Shown piece after piece: positions 22,939-30,785 of a stretch of DNA of 64,000 bases (positions are counted from its first letter, which is position 1; every line of letters begins with the position of its first letter). The translations under genes and the position numbers were made by a program. The notes beneath the pieces were generated by a model. The model saw only the letters and a list, made by a program, of their open reading frames with translations, searched no databases and had not been told where the DNA came from. Source of the stretch: a virus. The stretch covers positions 1-64,000 of IMG/VR virus record IMGVR_UViG_3300020469_000036. One strand, given 5' to 3'.

Positions 22939-23232
22939 TCACTCTCCTCCTAAAGTCCTAAACCCTTGAAAAAGTTTGGCAAAAATACCTTTGGCTGGGA
23001 CTTCAATAATCTTTGGAGCGGAAGGAACAGGATCAACAAAATTAATTGGGATAATGTCCTCTGGATTTTTTTCAGCACGCTTGGCTGCGTTGGTCAGTTC
23101 AGACGCAGTAAACAAAAGAGGCTTGCTGTCTTCAATAAACACTTGAAAGTATTCACTTGAAGCCGAGGTCCTAGCCTTACGATTTGGCACTTTACAAACA
23201 TACGCGCGTTTTTGTGTAGGAAGATCTTTCAA
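22939..23232 (-). CDS. Hypothetical protein (97 aa)
   Basis: A 97-residue protein: basic N-terminus (MKDLPTQKRAYVCKV), a beta segment (EYFQVFIEDSKPLLFTAS), helix (LTNAAKRAEKNPEDI), then a Pro-rich link and a final hydrophobic helix (GIFAKLFQGFRTL). The layout suggests a small folded domain with a C-terminal interaction helix. It follows the lipoprotein gene by 2 bases. I recognise no family. Confidence 0.65.
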   Translation of the reverse strand: MKDLPTQKRAYVCKVPNRKARTSASSEYFQVFIEDSKPLLFTASELTNAAKRAEKNPEDIIPINFVDPVPSAPKIIEVPAKGIFAKLFQGFRTLGGE

Positions 23233-23234
23233 AA

Positions 23235-23537
23235 TTAATAATTGTAATAAGGTGAGCGGGGATAACTATAACTAGGCCGGGGATGATTATAAGGTGGCCG
23301 TGGATAATTGTAATAAGGTTGCGGTTGGCGGTTGCGATAAGCTCGGTTCTTAGTGAGTTCTGATCCAGCCACTGCGCCTACGGCACCGCCGATAAGAGCT
23401 CCTGTGCTATCACCAATTAGGGCACCAACACCAGCACCTACGGCACCACCAGCAACAGCACCGCGTTCGCCGGGTGTACAGGAAGAGCCAAGAAAGGCAG
23501 TTACCCCAAGAAGAGAAAGTAAGATTGTTTTTTTCAT
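23235..23537 (-). CDS. Glycine-zipper lipoprotein, outer-membrane type
   Basis: A 100-residue secreted lipoprotein. MKKTILLSLLGVTAFLGSSC is a signal peptide with a lipobox ending at C20. A glycine-zipper domain (GAVAGGAVGAGVGALIG and a second copy, about 25-55) follows, then a Pro/Tyr/Asn-rich tail with repeated YPRPPY-type units. Such lipoproteins (17-kDa antigen, OsmB, SlyB types) are host envelope proteins, so this is probably acquired from a Gram-negative host. It may alter the envelope or block superinfection. I chose the ATG at 23537 because the longer frame would run through the tRNA gene. Confidence 0.8.
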   Translation of the reverse strand: MKKTILLSLLGVTAFLGSSCTPGERGAVAGGAVGAGVGALIGDSTGALIGGAVGAVAGSELTKNRAYRNRQPQPYYNYPRPPYNHPRPSYSYPRSPYYNY

Positions 23538-23550
23538 AATCAATTTAAAA

Positions 23551-23623
23551 TGGAGGCACGGAGATTTGAACTCCGGACCGCCTGCTTGCAAAGCAGGTGC
23601 TCTACCAACTGAGCTATACCCCC
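23551..23623 (-). tRNA. tRNA-Ala (anticodon TGC)
   Basis: A 73-base cloverleaf with 7-bp acceptor, GCTC/GAGC D-arm, CCTGC/GCAGG anticodon stem and the T-arm loop TTCAAAT. The anticodon is TGC at positions 34-36. The acceptor carries the G3-U70 pair that identifies tRNA-Ala. The discriminator base is A, and the 3' CCA is not encoded. It sits between the lipoprotein gene and the 75-residue gene, in the same direction, and reads codon GCA and, by wobble, others. Confidence 0.96.
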
Positions 23624-23629
23624 TTATTC

Positions 23630-23857
23630 TTATTCAGCAAAGTTGAACTCAAGCTGTTCAGCTGATACTTCTTCTTCTTCCTCTTCTTCGGGAGGTGAAG
23701 GAAGATGCACGACAAGTCGTTTAAAAAGATCACCAACAACGCTTAGTTCTTCAGCCTTAAACGCTCCTCGCTTTGAGCAAATGTCAATAAGTTGTGCCGT
23801 GGTTGCAACGTCAGCAAGCAGCACAGGAACGGTAGATGTGGATTGTTCTTCTGTCAT
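23630..23857 (-). CDS. Small acidic conserved hypothetical protein (75 aa)
   Basis: A 75-residue protein with an N-terminal helical core (VLLADVATTAQLIDIC, GAFKAEELSVVGDLFKRL), a Pro link and a run of seven Glu, ending SAEQLEFNFAE. The core resembles, from memory, a small protein conserved beside gp45 in T4-like cyanophages. The hydrophobic-acidic end QLEFNF is reminiscent of a clamp-binding peptide, and gp45 is the next gene upstream in transcription. Function is unknown. Confidence 0.7.
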   Translation of the reverse strand: MTEEQSTSTVPVLLADVATTAQLIDICSKRGAFKAEELSVVGDLFKRLVVHLPSPPEEEEEEEVSAEQLEFNFAE

Positions 23858-23867
23858 GTTTTATATA

Positions 23868-24542
23868 TTAAGCAGTAAACGTTGAGGATTTTTCAAGAGC
23901 AATAAAGTACTCGATGGGAGCTGCAGTATTTTCCCAGCGAGAGATAAACTTGGAGCTAACAGCAACATTATAATCACCACCAATTACACGAATGTTTGAG
24001 ATGAGAAACTGAAAGTCAAACTCAGACTTACAATCATTGTCTTCATCAACCACCATGTCAAATGTATTGGCGGAAGAGTTTTTATTATCGGTAACACTAA
24101 GGCTAACAGCACCTTCTTTACCAACAATCGAAACAACCGAGTGGCCAAGAACAGCAGCTGCTTTACGAACTTGAGAAAGTTGATCGGCAGTAACCGTTAC
24201 GCTTACATCGGCAGCGGGCATGTTGATTTGGCTCGTTGGAGCTGTAAGAATATTGGCATCAGCAAAACGATAAGAAGCTTTACTCCGGCCGTTCTTAAGC
24301 AAAACAGATTCATCACTAAACTCAAGAGTAGGATCGCCAACAAGGTTCACCACGTTAATGAATTCATTTAAATCGTAAATGCCAAAGTCGCTTTTAAAAG
24401 GATCCGGAATGGTTGCCTTTGCGAATACGTTCTTTGCTTCTGCGATAGTCGAGAGAGGCTCACCGGCCTTCACAACAAGGTTAGGATTAATACTTGCGAA
24501 GTTCTTAAGTACTTCAAGTGTTTCAGTAGATAGATTTGTCAT
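23868..24542 (-). CDS. 45: Sliding clamp (T4 gp45-like)
   Basis: A 224-residue processivity clamp that tethers gp43 to DNA and, in T4, also activates late transcription with gp55 and gp33. The sequence has the two-domain beta-alpha pattern of gp45 (start MTNLSTETLEVLKNFASINPN; length 224 versus 228 in T4). I chose ATG at 24540-24542: a longer frame would cross the promoter. The -10 box ends 6 bases before this ATG. The clamp loader genes are 1.7 kb away, downstream in transcription. Confidence 0.93.
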   Translation of the reverse strand: MTNLSTETLEVLKNFASINPNLVVKAGEPLSTIAEAKNVFAKATIPDPFKSDFGIYDLNEFINVVNLVGDPTLEFSDESVLLKNGRSKASYRFADANILTAPTSQINMPAADVSVTVTADQLSQVRKAAAVLGHSVVSIVGKEGAVSLSVTDNKNSSANTFDMVVDEDNDCKSEFDFQFLISNIRVIGGDYNVAVSSKFISRWENTAAPIEYFIALEKSSTFTA

Positions 24543-24548
24543 GGTTCT

Positions 24549-24577
24549 ATTATATAATAAATTCAGGGAAATGTAAA
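24549..24577 (-). promoter_or_regulatory. Early promoter of gp45, predicted leaderless
   Basis: TTTACA (24577-24572), 17 bp, TATAAT (24554-24549). The gp45 ATG (24542) begins 6 bases after the -10 box. Confidence 0.92.
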
Positions 24578-24589
24578 TAAAAAAGTAAT

Positions 24590-24622
24590 GGTGGCTGGGC
24601 ACCACCACAATACCCAGCCACC
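24590..24622 (-). ncRNA. Conserved RNA hairpin (copy 2), upstream of gp45 promoter
   Basis: A 10-bp stem (24590-24599 with 24613-24622) closes a 13-base loop with core UUGUGGUGG on the minus strand. It matches copy 1 at 5281-5315 in loop length and core, with paired stem changes. Minus-strand sequence after it reads ATTACTTTTTTATTT, so this copy could act as a terminator for the CobS-to-HTH transcript. Confidence 0.65.
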
Positions 24623-24638
24623 CTTCTAATTAGCACTA

Positions 24639-24896
24639 CTAGGAGTGCTGCTTAGGTGTACCCAAACGGTAGCGGCTAACACGAGAGCCGCGAGAGTCGT
24701 ATCGGTTATTAAGATAAATTGGCGCACCTTGCTCGTAGCGTAGTGTATTCACGACGCGATAAGGATCGGTTACACCAGCTGCTTTGAGGTCAGCGGGTGA
24801 AGGCTCGTATCCTGCTTCAAGTGCTGTCATCACAGCTTCTTTTTGTGTCTTAACAAGAACAAGTTTTGTCAATCGGTTGATTTGTCTTTTAGTCAT
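24639..24896 (-). CDS. Small winged-helix-like protein (85 aa)
   Basis: An 85-residue basic protein: helix (KTQKEAVMTALEAG), a second helix with DLKAAGVTDPYRVVNTLR that reads as a recognition helix, and a wing-like APIYLNNRYDSRGSRVSRYRLG ending. This pattern is common in small phage DNA-binding proteins. It is 71 bases after the CobS-like gene in the same direction and is followed by the hairpin at 24590-24622. Possible transcription regulator; targets unknown. Confidence 0.7.
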   Translation of the reverse strand: MTKRQINRLTKLVLVKTQKEAVMTALEAGYEPSPADLKAAGVTDPYRVVNTLRYEQGAPIYLNNRYDSRGSRVSRYRLGTPKQHS

Positions 24897-24967
24897 ATTA
24901 TGTTTTATTACTTTGTGTTTTGGCCTGTAGTGTTGTTAATTGGCGAAGGCCACGCCAAATTGTTAAA

Positions 24968-26152
24968 TTAGAATGGGACTGGACCGTCTTTGTCGAGTAG
25001 TTCAGCAGCTGGGGTTTCCTCGGCATCAGGATCAATTTCTCCTGCGTCAATCTTAGTATAAAGATCAAGAAAGGCATCTCGTGTTTCGGTTTCAAAGCGA
25101 GAGATACACATCTTGATTGCGGTAAGGCGGTTACCAAAGATAGAATAGGCTTTAGCAATATGGCAGAGTCGGCGAGTAGAAACCACTTCATCAACACCGT
25201 CATCATCAAAGGTCTTTCGAATGATCTTGCTCCAAGCAACCAATTTGGTAATAAATTCCGAATCCTCTACGTCGTAACTGTTCATGTGCTTTCCAACAAT
25301 CTTGGATTCAATAGGGGATGATGGAAAGGACTGTTCAATGTTAGCAACGAAACGTTCAAGAAAGGCTTCATCAATAACCTGAGCTGCAACAAATCGACCA
25401 TCATCACTGCCTTGACCTTTTGTATTTGCAGTGGCAATAATGTTAAATCCATTTGCAGGAGATACCGTTTCCCCTGTCTTTTTAATCAAAACAGGGTTAC
25501 CTTCAAGAACACCTTGCAAGCACATTATCTTGTTTGATCCTCTGTCGATTTCGTCGATAAGAAGAATGGCTCCTGCTTCCATGGCCTTGATAACAGGGCC
25601 TTTCTGAAAAACCGTTTCTCCGTTAATAAGACGAAAGCCACCGATCAAATCATCTTCATCCGTCTCAGGTGAGATCTGGACTCGAACATATTCGCGCTTG
25701 GTTTTAGCACACGCTTGCTCGACCATCATGGTCTTGCCGTTGCCGCTCAGGCCTGAGATATAAACTGGGAAGAACCTTTGTGAATCAATAATCTTCTTGA
25801 TGTTCTTGTACTCGCCCCATTGAACAAAGTTTTTATTAACGGCTGGAACATAAACCTCTTCACTGTGAACGCTGCGAACGGAACCACTGGACATTTGAAA
25901 TGCAGTGTTTGTAGTTGGTGCTGGAGCAGGAACCGGAACCGAGATTGGCGCTTGACCGTTTTCAAAGGCTTCAAGGTTCCAAACCCCTCTCTTGCCTGCA
26001 GAGGCTGAAGGAATAAGGAAAGTTGATTTGGCACTGTTGTAACTATGGCCATTCTTTCGAGCGGCGGTGTATACGTCAGAAGTCTTGGCAACAGGAAATT
26101 TGCCCATTGCTTTTAGTTCATTTATGGTGTTAATCACGTTATCGTTTTTCAT
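24968..26152 (-). CDS. cobS: CobS/MoxR-like AAA+ ATPase
   Basis: A 394-residue AAA+ ATPase of the CobS/MoxR type. An N-terminal helical DNA- or partner-binding part (1-60) and a Pro-rich link (71-82) lead to Walker A GLSGNGKT (134-141), Walker B ILLIDEIDRG (197-204) and sensor-1 ATANTKGQG. T4-like cyanophages carry a gene annotated cobS, after the cobaltochelatase ATPase. The adjacent gene encodes a VWA protein, as in MoxR-VWA chaperone pairs and CobS-CobT. No CobN is present, so cobalt insertion is not supported. A 24-base-plus leader follows its early promoter. Confidence 0.88.
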   Translation of the reverse strand: MKNDNVINTINELKAMGKFPVAKTSDVYTAARKNGHSYNSAKSTFLIPSASAGKRGVWNLEAFENGQAPISVPVPAPAPTTNTAFQMSSGSVRSVHSEEVYVPAVNKNFVQWGEYKNIKKIIDSQRFFPVYISGLSGNGKTMMVEQACAKTKREYVRVQISPETDEDDLIGGFRLINGETVFQKGPVIKAMEAGAILLIDEIDRGSNKIMCLQGVLEGNPVLIKKTGETVSPANGFNIIATANTKGQGSDDGRFVAAQVIDEAFLERFVANIEQSFPSSPIESKIVGKHMNSYDVEDSEFITKLVAWSKIIRKTFDDDGVDEVVSTRRLCHIAKAYSIFGNRLTAIKMCISRFETETRDAFLDLYTKIDAGEIDPDAEETPAAELLDKDGPVPF

Positions 26153-26184
26153 AATGTAGTGGAGTGTAGTTTGGTTACTAGTAT

Positions 26185-26213
26185 ATTATACCACAGTTTT
26201 CGGTAAATGTAAA
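26185..26213 (-). promoter_or_regulatory. Early promoter of cobS-like gene
   Basis: TTTACA (26213-26208), 17 bp, TATAAT (26190-26185). The leader to the ATG at 26152 is about 25 bases. Confidence 0.9.
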
Positions 26214-26228
26214 TAATAAAGTTACCCT

Positions 26229-28532
26229 TTATGATATAAGATCGCTAAATTTGGATAGAAACACACGGGATGTCCGCTTGTCTCTGTTCTGAGTGGAAAA
26301 CTTTTTAGCAAGTTTGTTGACATCAGCTGCTTTACTATAATCAAGATCTTCTTCTACTTCAAGCTCAGTGTTTTCAATCCTCACCCTACTTGTTTCAATA
26401 ATAAAGTATCCGTCATATCCTAAGCCGTCCTCAATAAAGAGGGTCCTGCTTTTGTCTTTTACACACTTCTTTCGCAACTCCCTGTATTCCTCTGTACCTT
26501 GATACCAATCGGTCGCCTTAAATTTAGATGAATGAGTTATTGCAGTAATCCCTGCGCTCTTGGCGTCACGGCATTCTCCAAGAAAGAAGCAAATCGCGGA
26601 AGAACCCGTCATCTTTTTAAAGTTAAGAACAAGCTGCCTATAAGTTGACTGCCGGTGACGAGCTCTAAAGGCATCAGGCCCAATTAAAGTATTACCCCAA
26701 CGAACATATTCCTTTCTAGCTGAGTAAGAGTAATAGCCTTTAGGTGCATCGCCATTGGCCACCATAGGTTTTTCAAACTTTTCGTTTTCATCATCAGAAA
26801 TATAATTTAAAGCGCTTGACTCGCCATCAGTAAGAAACATGGTGTGGAGCTTTTGAACTTTGTGCTGAGCTCGAAACTTATTTACAATTTCCGCAGCGAT
26901 GAACACGGTATCAAAAAGAGGGGTTCCTCCTAAAGACTCAAGGTCGCTCTGAAACGTATTGCCCCATGATCGCGATCCAACAAACAATTCCTTACACGCA
27001 TCTTCAAATTCTCTTTTGCAAATACTTGAGTTTAACAGCTCAAAGACGTGGGTTCCTGATAAGGATACCGTAGTGCCAACTTGGTCGGCAAGAATCTCTT
27101 TCTCTTGGCGCCAATTTCTTCCAGTTGTAAAACCGTAAACCTCGAAAGGTATGCCAATTGCTTTACAAAAGAAAGCCAATTGAAGGGCTTGTTCGATCAC
27201 ATCGTGAAGTACTCTACTCATACTCCCGCTCCAGTCAATAAAGAAGACCATTCCGTGATCCTTTGAAGTAGCCAATTTGGTAACCGACTTAAAGATCTGC
27301 TCTTCATACTTGTAAGAATGAAGTTTGTTTGGGTCAATGGCTCCGGTAGAGGAGCTCTGTGCTCGAGAGTATTCGTAAGCAGACTTTTTACGCTCAAATT
27401 CTCTGACAAGAAGAGCAACACTCTTTTTAGAATCTTTCTTGAATGCTGTCCACGAATGATCCTCATTCAGATCTGTCATCAGATTATTGTATAATGAAAG
27501 ATTCACCCTTCTTCCCGCTCGGACTTTATCAAGAGGGCAAATGCATTTCTCTATCTGCTCACGACTAGGAGCATCGGCGTAAATTGTTCCGTCCCAGTCT
27601 TCTTGGGAGTTTTCCAGTTCTTCATCAAAGGCGCGCTGGGTTTCTGAAATGGCATCGGAATAGTCATAGTCATCATCACCTTCACTGCCGACGGAATTTT
27701 CTTTTCTCAATGATTCTTCAGCTTCTTCGTCTTTATTAAGAGTGTCGGCTGTTTGATCAGATTCATCTTTATCATTTTCGTTTTGATCTTGGTCAGAAAT
27801 AGAATCATTTTTATCACCGTCTTCTTCATTCATTGAAGGGTCAGGCGTGTTTCCACGAATGTCAATGTCTAGACTATCATCATCTCCACCATCCTCTCCA
27901 GAATCTTTCCCAGGGTTGAACGGTTCTTCTTGTGTCGAAGGATTATCTTTTGGAAGCTTAGAAATAATCTCTCCGCAAATATCAAGTACCTCTTCGTAGG
28001 TTTCAGCCTTTAAGCAGCGGTTGTAAATCTCTGTTTCCCATTCGTCAAACTGCACATTAATAAGATGGCGGAGTTTACCTTTAAGGTTAAGACGATCAAT
28101 AAAGTTAAGTTCATTGACGTCCCGTCCTCTTATTTTAAAGAAGTCATTATTAAGAAGATGGGTATAGCCTTTTGTAAATGCTCTTACCAAGCCAGGGAAT
28201 GCAGCAAGAATCTTACGTTCAATACGAATGTCCTCAACAACATTGGCGATATCAAATGGAGCCTCTTTACCAAATCGCTCGTGGTATAATTTAATACCAT
28301 CTTGCGGTGTCCAATGCGCGTGTCCTACTTCGTGTCCGACAAGAAGGTCGGAGACATCCTTTGATTCAAGGTTCCAAGTGGGAAGACCTAGTACACGCTT
28401 CTTAACATCAAAGAAAGCGGTTTTGTAATTCCCTTGGCGGACTCGGATGTTCTCTTTAGCAAGAAGCTTGGCGAGTTGCCGCTGATGCTCAAAGCTAATG
28501 TTATGCTGTGGCTGATCAAGTGTATCTAACAT
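26229..28532 (-). CDS. Metallopeptidase-like VWA-domain protein (CobT-like)
   Basis: A 767-residue protein with an unusual pairing. Near the N-terminus is a zinc motif HEVGH (67-71) followed by NVVEDIRIER with E100 as a likely third ligand, i.e. a peptidase-like fold. The middle (about 205-300) is a long Asp/Glu-rich region. The C-terminal part is a von Willebrand A domain with MIDAS DWSGSMS (around residue 430) and LTDGESS later. CobT has the same acidic-plus-VWA layout, and the MoxR/CobS ATPase is the next gene. The pair probably remodels or matures a protein complex. Confidence 0.82.
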   Translation of the reverse strand: MLDTLDQPQHNISFEHQRQLAKLLAKENIRVRQGNYKTAFFDVKKRVLGLPTWNLESKDVSDLLVGHEVGHAHWTPQDGIKLYHERFGKEAPFDIANVVEDIRIERKILAAFPGLVRAFTKGYTHLLNNDFFKIRGRDVNELNFIDRLNLKGKLRHLINVQFDEWETEIYNRCLKAETYEEVLDICGEIISKLPKDNPSTQEEPFNPGKDSGEDGGDDDSLDIDIRGNTPDPSMNEEDGDKNDSISDQDQNENDKDESDQTADTLNKDEEAEESLRKENSVGSEGDDDYDYSDAISETQRAFDEELENSQEDWDGTIYADAPSREQIEKCICPLDKVRAGRRVNLSLYNNLMTDLNEDHSWTAFKKDSKKSVALLVREFERKKSAYEYSRAQSSSTGAIDPNKLHSYKYEEQIFKSVTKLATSKDHGMVFFIDWSGSMSRVLHDVIEQALQLAFFCKAIGIPFEVYGFTTGRNWRQEKEILADQVGTTVSLSGTHVFELLNSSICKREFEDACKELFVGSRSWGNTFQSDLESLGGTPLFDTVFIAAEIVNKFRAQHKVQKLHTMFLTDGESSALNYISDDENEKFEKPMVANGDAPKGYYSYSARKEYVRWGNTLIGPDAFRARHRQSTYRQLVLNFKKMTGSSAICFFLGECRDAKSAGITAITHSSKFKATDWYQGTEEYRELRKKCVKDKSRTLFIEDGLGYDGYFIIETSRVRIENTELEVEEDLDYSKAADVNKLAKKFSTQNRDKRTSRVFLSKFSDLIS

Positions 28533-28556
28533 AATATAAAAAGTTGGATATTAACC

Positions 28557-28796
28557 TTAAAGGAAGTTGTAGATTTTAGCGTTTTTCCTTGCCACCTTTA
28601 TGCAGGTGGTGGCATCCTCCGATCCAGCCTCGAATTGCTCCGAGTAAACCAGCTTGGAGACGGGAGCCTCCTTACGGAATTCCTCCAGTTTAGCTGAGCC
28701 GTCAGCAAATTCCGAATAACAGGTATAAGTCCCATGCAGGGCGTTAATGTGATAGGAGGAATTTAAGAGGCGTGTTGGGTTAGCGGCTTGAGTCAT
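28557..28796 (-). CDS. Small hypothetical protein (79 aa)
   Basis: A 79-residue protein starting at ATG 28794-28796 (MTQAANPTRLLNSSYHIN). A longer frame would cross the promoter at 28838. It is mixed beta (GTYTCYSEFADGS) and helix, with basic C-terminus (KVARKNAKIYNFL) and two Cys. It is served by an early promoter almost identical to the one before the 87-residue gene at 13.5 kb, although the two proteins show no clear similarity. Function is unknown. Confidence 0.65.
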   Translation of the reverse strand: MTQAANPTRLLNSSYHINALHGTYTCYSEFADGSAKLEEFRKEAPVSKLVYSEQFEAGSEDATTCIKVARKNAKIYNFL

Positions 28797-28835
28797 AATA
28801 TAGTAGGTGGTGGGGATTGTAGTACCGTTACAGAT

Positions 28836-28884
28836 ATATTCTACCATATTTCCGCAAAAATGTAAATACTAAAATGCTAAAAAA
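28836..28884. repeat. Duplicated promoter module (copy 2 of 2)
   Basis: 48 of 49 bases are identical to 13779-13827. It covers the early promoter and the first arm of the flanking A/T-rich hairpin. Confidence 0.9.
28838..28866 (-). promoter_or_regulatory. Early promoter (TAGAAT variant)
   Basis: TTTACA (28866-28861), 17 bp, TAGAAT (28843-28838), upstream of the 79-residue gene with a leader of about 35 bases. Confidence 0.82.
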
Positions 28885-28893
28885 GAGCATTTT
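28871..28893. terminator. A/T-rich hairpin next to promoter
   Basis: AAAATGCT (28871-28878) pairs with AGCATTTT (28886-28893) around a 7-base loop, with a T-run on the plus-strand side. It could stop transcription arriving from the gp46 operon or from the opposite direction. Confidence 0.5.
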
Positions 28894-29063
28894 TTTCACA
28901 ATCCCCCAGAATACGGGGGTTCGAAGACCAGTTTCCTAGTAAATCACGAGAAATGGGTAGTTAATATCTAAAAGCAGTATAATTTACCTACTAATCCAAA
29001 ACGAGCCACTTTTCACAGATTTCACAATTGTAACTCGTTAATAACAATAGAGTTACAATCTTA
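28894..29063. other. Intergenic spacer after gp46
   Basis: This 170-base spacer holds no open frame of note. It contains a CCCCC/GGGGG hairpin (28903-28907 with 28915-28919) and the 10-bp hairpin at 29027-29059. The rest shows nothing I can assign. Confidence 0.6.
29027..29059 (-). terminator. Hairpin terminator candidate after gp46
   Basis: A perfect 10-bp inverted repeat (29027-29036 with 29050-29059), 13-base loop, beginning five bases after the gp46 stop. It lacks a strong U-run, so termination or 3'-end protection are both possible. Confidence 0.55.
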
Positions 29064-30785
29064 CTATGTAATGGATTTCACGTTTGTAAAGTTTTGGCGG
29101 CGTTCAAACTCGATCTTTCGCTCGAACTTTCCTTCAAGAAGATCCTGCTTGTGGCTAATAACGCATACCCGTGTTTCTTCATCAAGGGTATTCATAATCT
29201 TCAAGAGATTGTCAATTCCATCAATATCAAGGCTTGCATCAAATACCTCATCAAGCATAAGCAAGTTTGTATTTGCGGAGTTCTTCATTTTGGCGATTTG
29301 TCTCCAAGCAAACAACAAGCTTAAATCTATCCTCTGCTTTTCACCTTCAGAAAAAGATGAATATGAAAACGCATCGCGGTGTCGAGACTTGATTGTTTCA
29401 GTAAAGTTTTCGTCAAGCTCAAAGCTAACAAAGAAGTCAAGTACTTGAAGGTAGTTGTTAATCAGCTTGTTCATTACTGGAAGGTATTGCTGAATAATCT
29501 TAGTCTTGATTCCGGTATCCTTTAACAGTTCAGAAAGAACTTCATTATAATGTCTTTCCTCAATCAGAGCAGACTTATCGTTACTGATTGTTTCACGTGA
29601 TTCTCTAAGATCGTCAAGATCGGCCTTTGCGGTTTCCAAGTCTTTATCCGAGGATATTGAACCTTTTTGCTTTTTAAGTTCATCTGCTCTTTTATTGAAT
29701 TGAGCAATCAGAGACTGGTTGGTAGTTAGCGTATGATTAAGCTGGAGAATACGATTAAGCTCTTCTTGACTATCTTTAAGATCGGAGGTAGCCTTAGTAA
29801 GATGCTGTTGAAGAGCGGCTTTACCGTCCACGAGTTTACCTCTCCACTTTTTACTTTTCTCAATCTTGTTTTCGCAAAAAGCTTCGCTCAATTGCTGCTG
29901 ACAGGTCGGGCAAGAACGGTTATCAGTATAAAACTTAATGTCATTATCAACCGTACTAATGTTTGTTGCAATTCCTTTATCACTATCGCTGATGCTTGCA
30001 ATTGATTCATTAAGCTTGTCGACCTTTGCTTTAGCAACAGGATACTTTTCCTGATACTCTTCAAGCAGCTGCTGATTACTTTTAATGTATACGTCAATCT
30101 GCTCTTCAACTTCTTTCAGTTCTTCATCATATTTTGCGTCGTTACTTTCGCCAATCTTTACCAATTTGTCAATGTGTTTATTTTGCATTGCCACTTTAGA
30201 CTTGACCAACTCCAGATCGTGTTCGGCTTCAGTTAACTTATCCTTAAGCTTACCACTCGATTCCTTTAGCACTTGGTTCATCTTCGAGAAAATACTAATA
30301 TCAAGAAGATCTTCAATTACCGCCCGTCTTTGATAAGTAGGCAGCTGCATAAACGGAACAAAGTTTGAACTACCAAGAACCACAACCTGGTGAAAGCTTT
30401 TATGATTAAGCTTGAGGATGTTTGTTTCAAGTAGCTTTTGATAATCCCGTGAATGTGATTCTTGGTTAATCATTTCACCGTCAACCCAGATCTCAAAGAT
30501 GTTAGGTTTAATACCACGAACAATCTTGTATTCCTTTGTGCCGATACTAAACTCAACTGTTACTTCGCACTTCTTTCCGTTGATACTATTAACAAGTTGA
30601 GGCTTATTAATTGCTCTATGGGGTTTACCGAAAAGTCCAAAGCTTAACGCATCAAGCATAAGACTCTTACCCGAACCATTATGTCCAACGATCAGCGTTG
30701 AACGAGAATCCATGAAGTTAATCTTAATTGGGTTTGATCCCACACTAAGAAAGTTTTTATATTCCACTGTCTTAAAATTAATCAT
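29064..30785 (-). CDS. 46: Recombination nuclease ATPase subunit (T4 gp46, SbcC/Rad50-like)
   Basis: A 573-residue SMC-like ATPase. Walker A is GHNGSGKS (34-41), there is a long coiled coil with a zinc hook SCPTC at its middle, an ABC signature SFSEGEKQRI, and Walker B LLMLDEVFD. With gp47 it resects DNA ends for recombination-dependent replication and degrades host DNA in T4. The start overlaps the gp47 stop by 4 bases. It is the last gene of the gp55-gp47-gp46 operon and is followed by a hairpin. Confidence 0.95.
   Translation of the reverse strand: MINFKTVEYKNFLSVGSNPIKINFMDSRSTLIVGHNGSGKSLMLDALSFGLFGKPHRAINKPQLVNSINGKKCEVTVEFSIGTKEYKIVRGIKPNIFEIWVDGEMINQESHSRDYQKLLETNILKLNHKSFHQVVVLGSSNFVPFMQLPTYQRRAVIEDLLDISIFSKMNQVLKESSGKLKDKLTEAEHDLELVKSKVAMQNKHIDKLVKIGESNDAKYDEELKEVEEQIDVYIKSNQQLLEEYQEKYPVAKAKVDKLNESIASISDSDKGIATNISTVDNDIKFYTDNRSCPTCQQQLSEAFCENKIEKSKKWRGKLVDGKAALQQHLTKATSDLKDSQEELNRILQLNHTLTTNQSLIAQFNKRADELKKQKGSISSDKDLETAKADLDDLRESRETISNDKSALIEERHYNEVLSELLKDTGIKTKIIQQYLPVMNKLINNYLQVLDFFVSFELDENFTETIKSRHRDAFSYSSFSEGEKQRIDLSLLFAWRQIAKMKNSANTNLLMLDEVFDASLDIDGIDNLLKIMNTLDEETRVCVISHKQDLLEGKFERKIEFERRQNFTNVKSIT

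Noticed and set aside
24968-26152. A genuine cobalamin-synthesis role for the CobS-like gene
   Set aside because: No cobaltochelatase large subunit or other cobalamin gene is present in the window, and its neighbour is a VWA-peptidase-like protein.
28976-28985. TATAAT on the plus strand in the gp46 spacer as a third antisense promoter
   Set aside because: There is no -35 match at 16-18 bp upstream, unlike the sites at 32574 and 45821.
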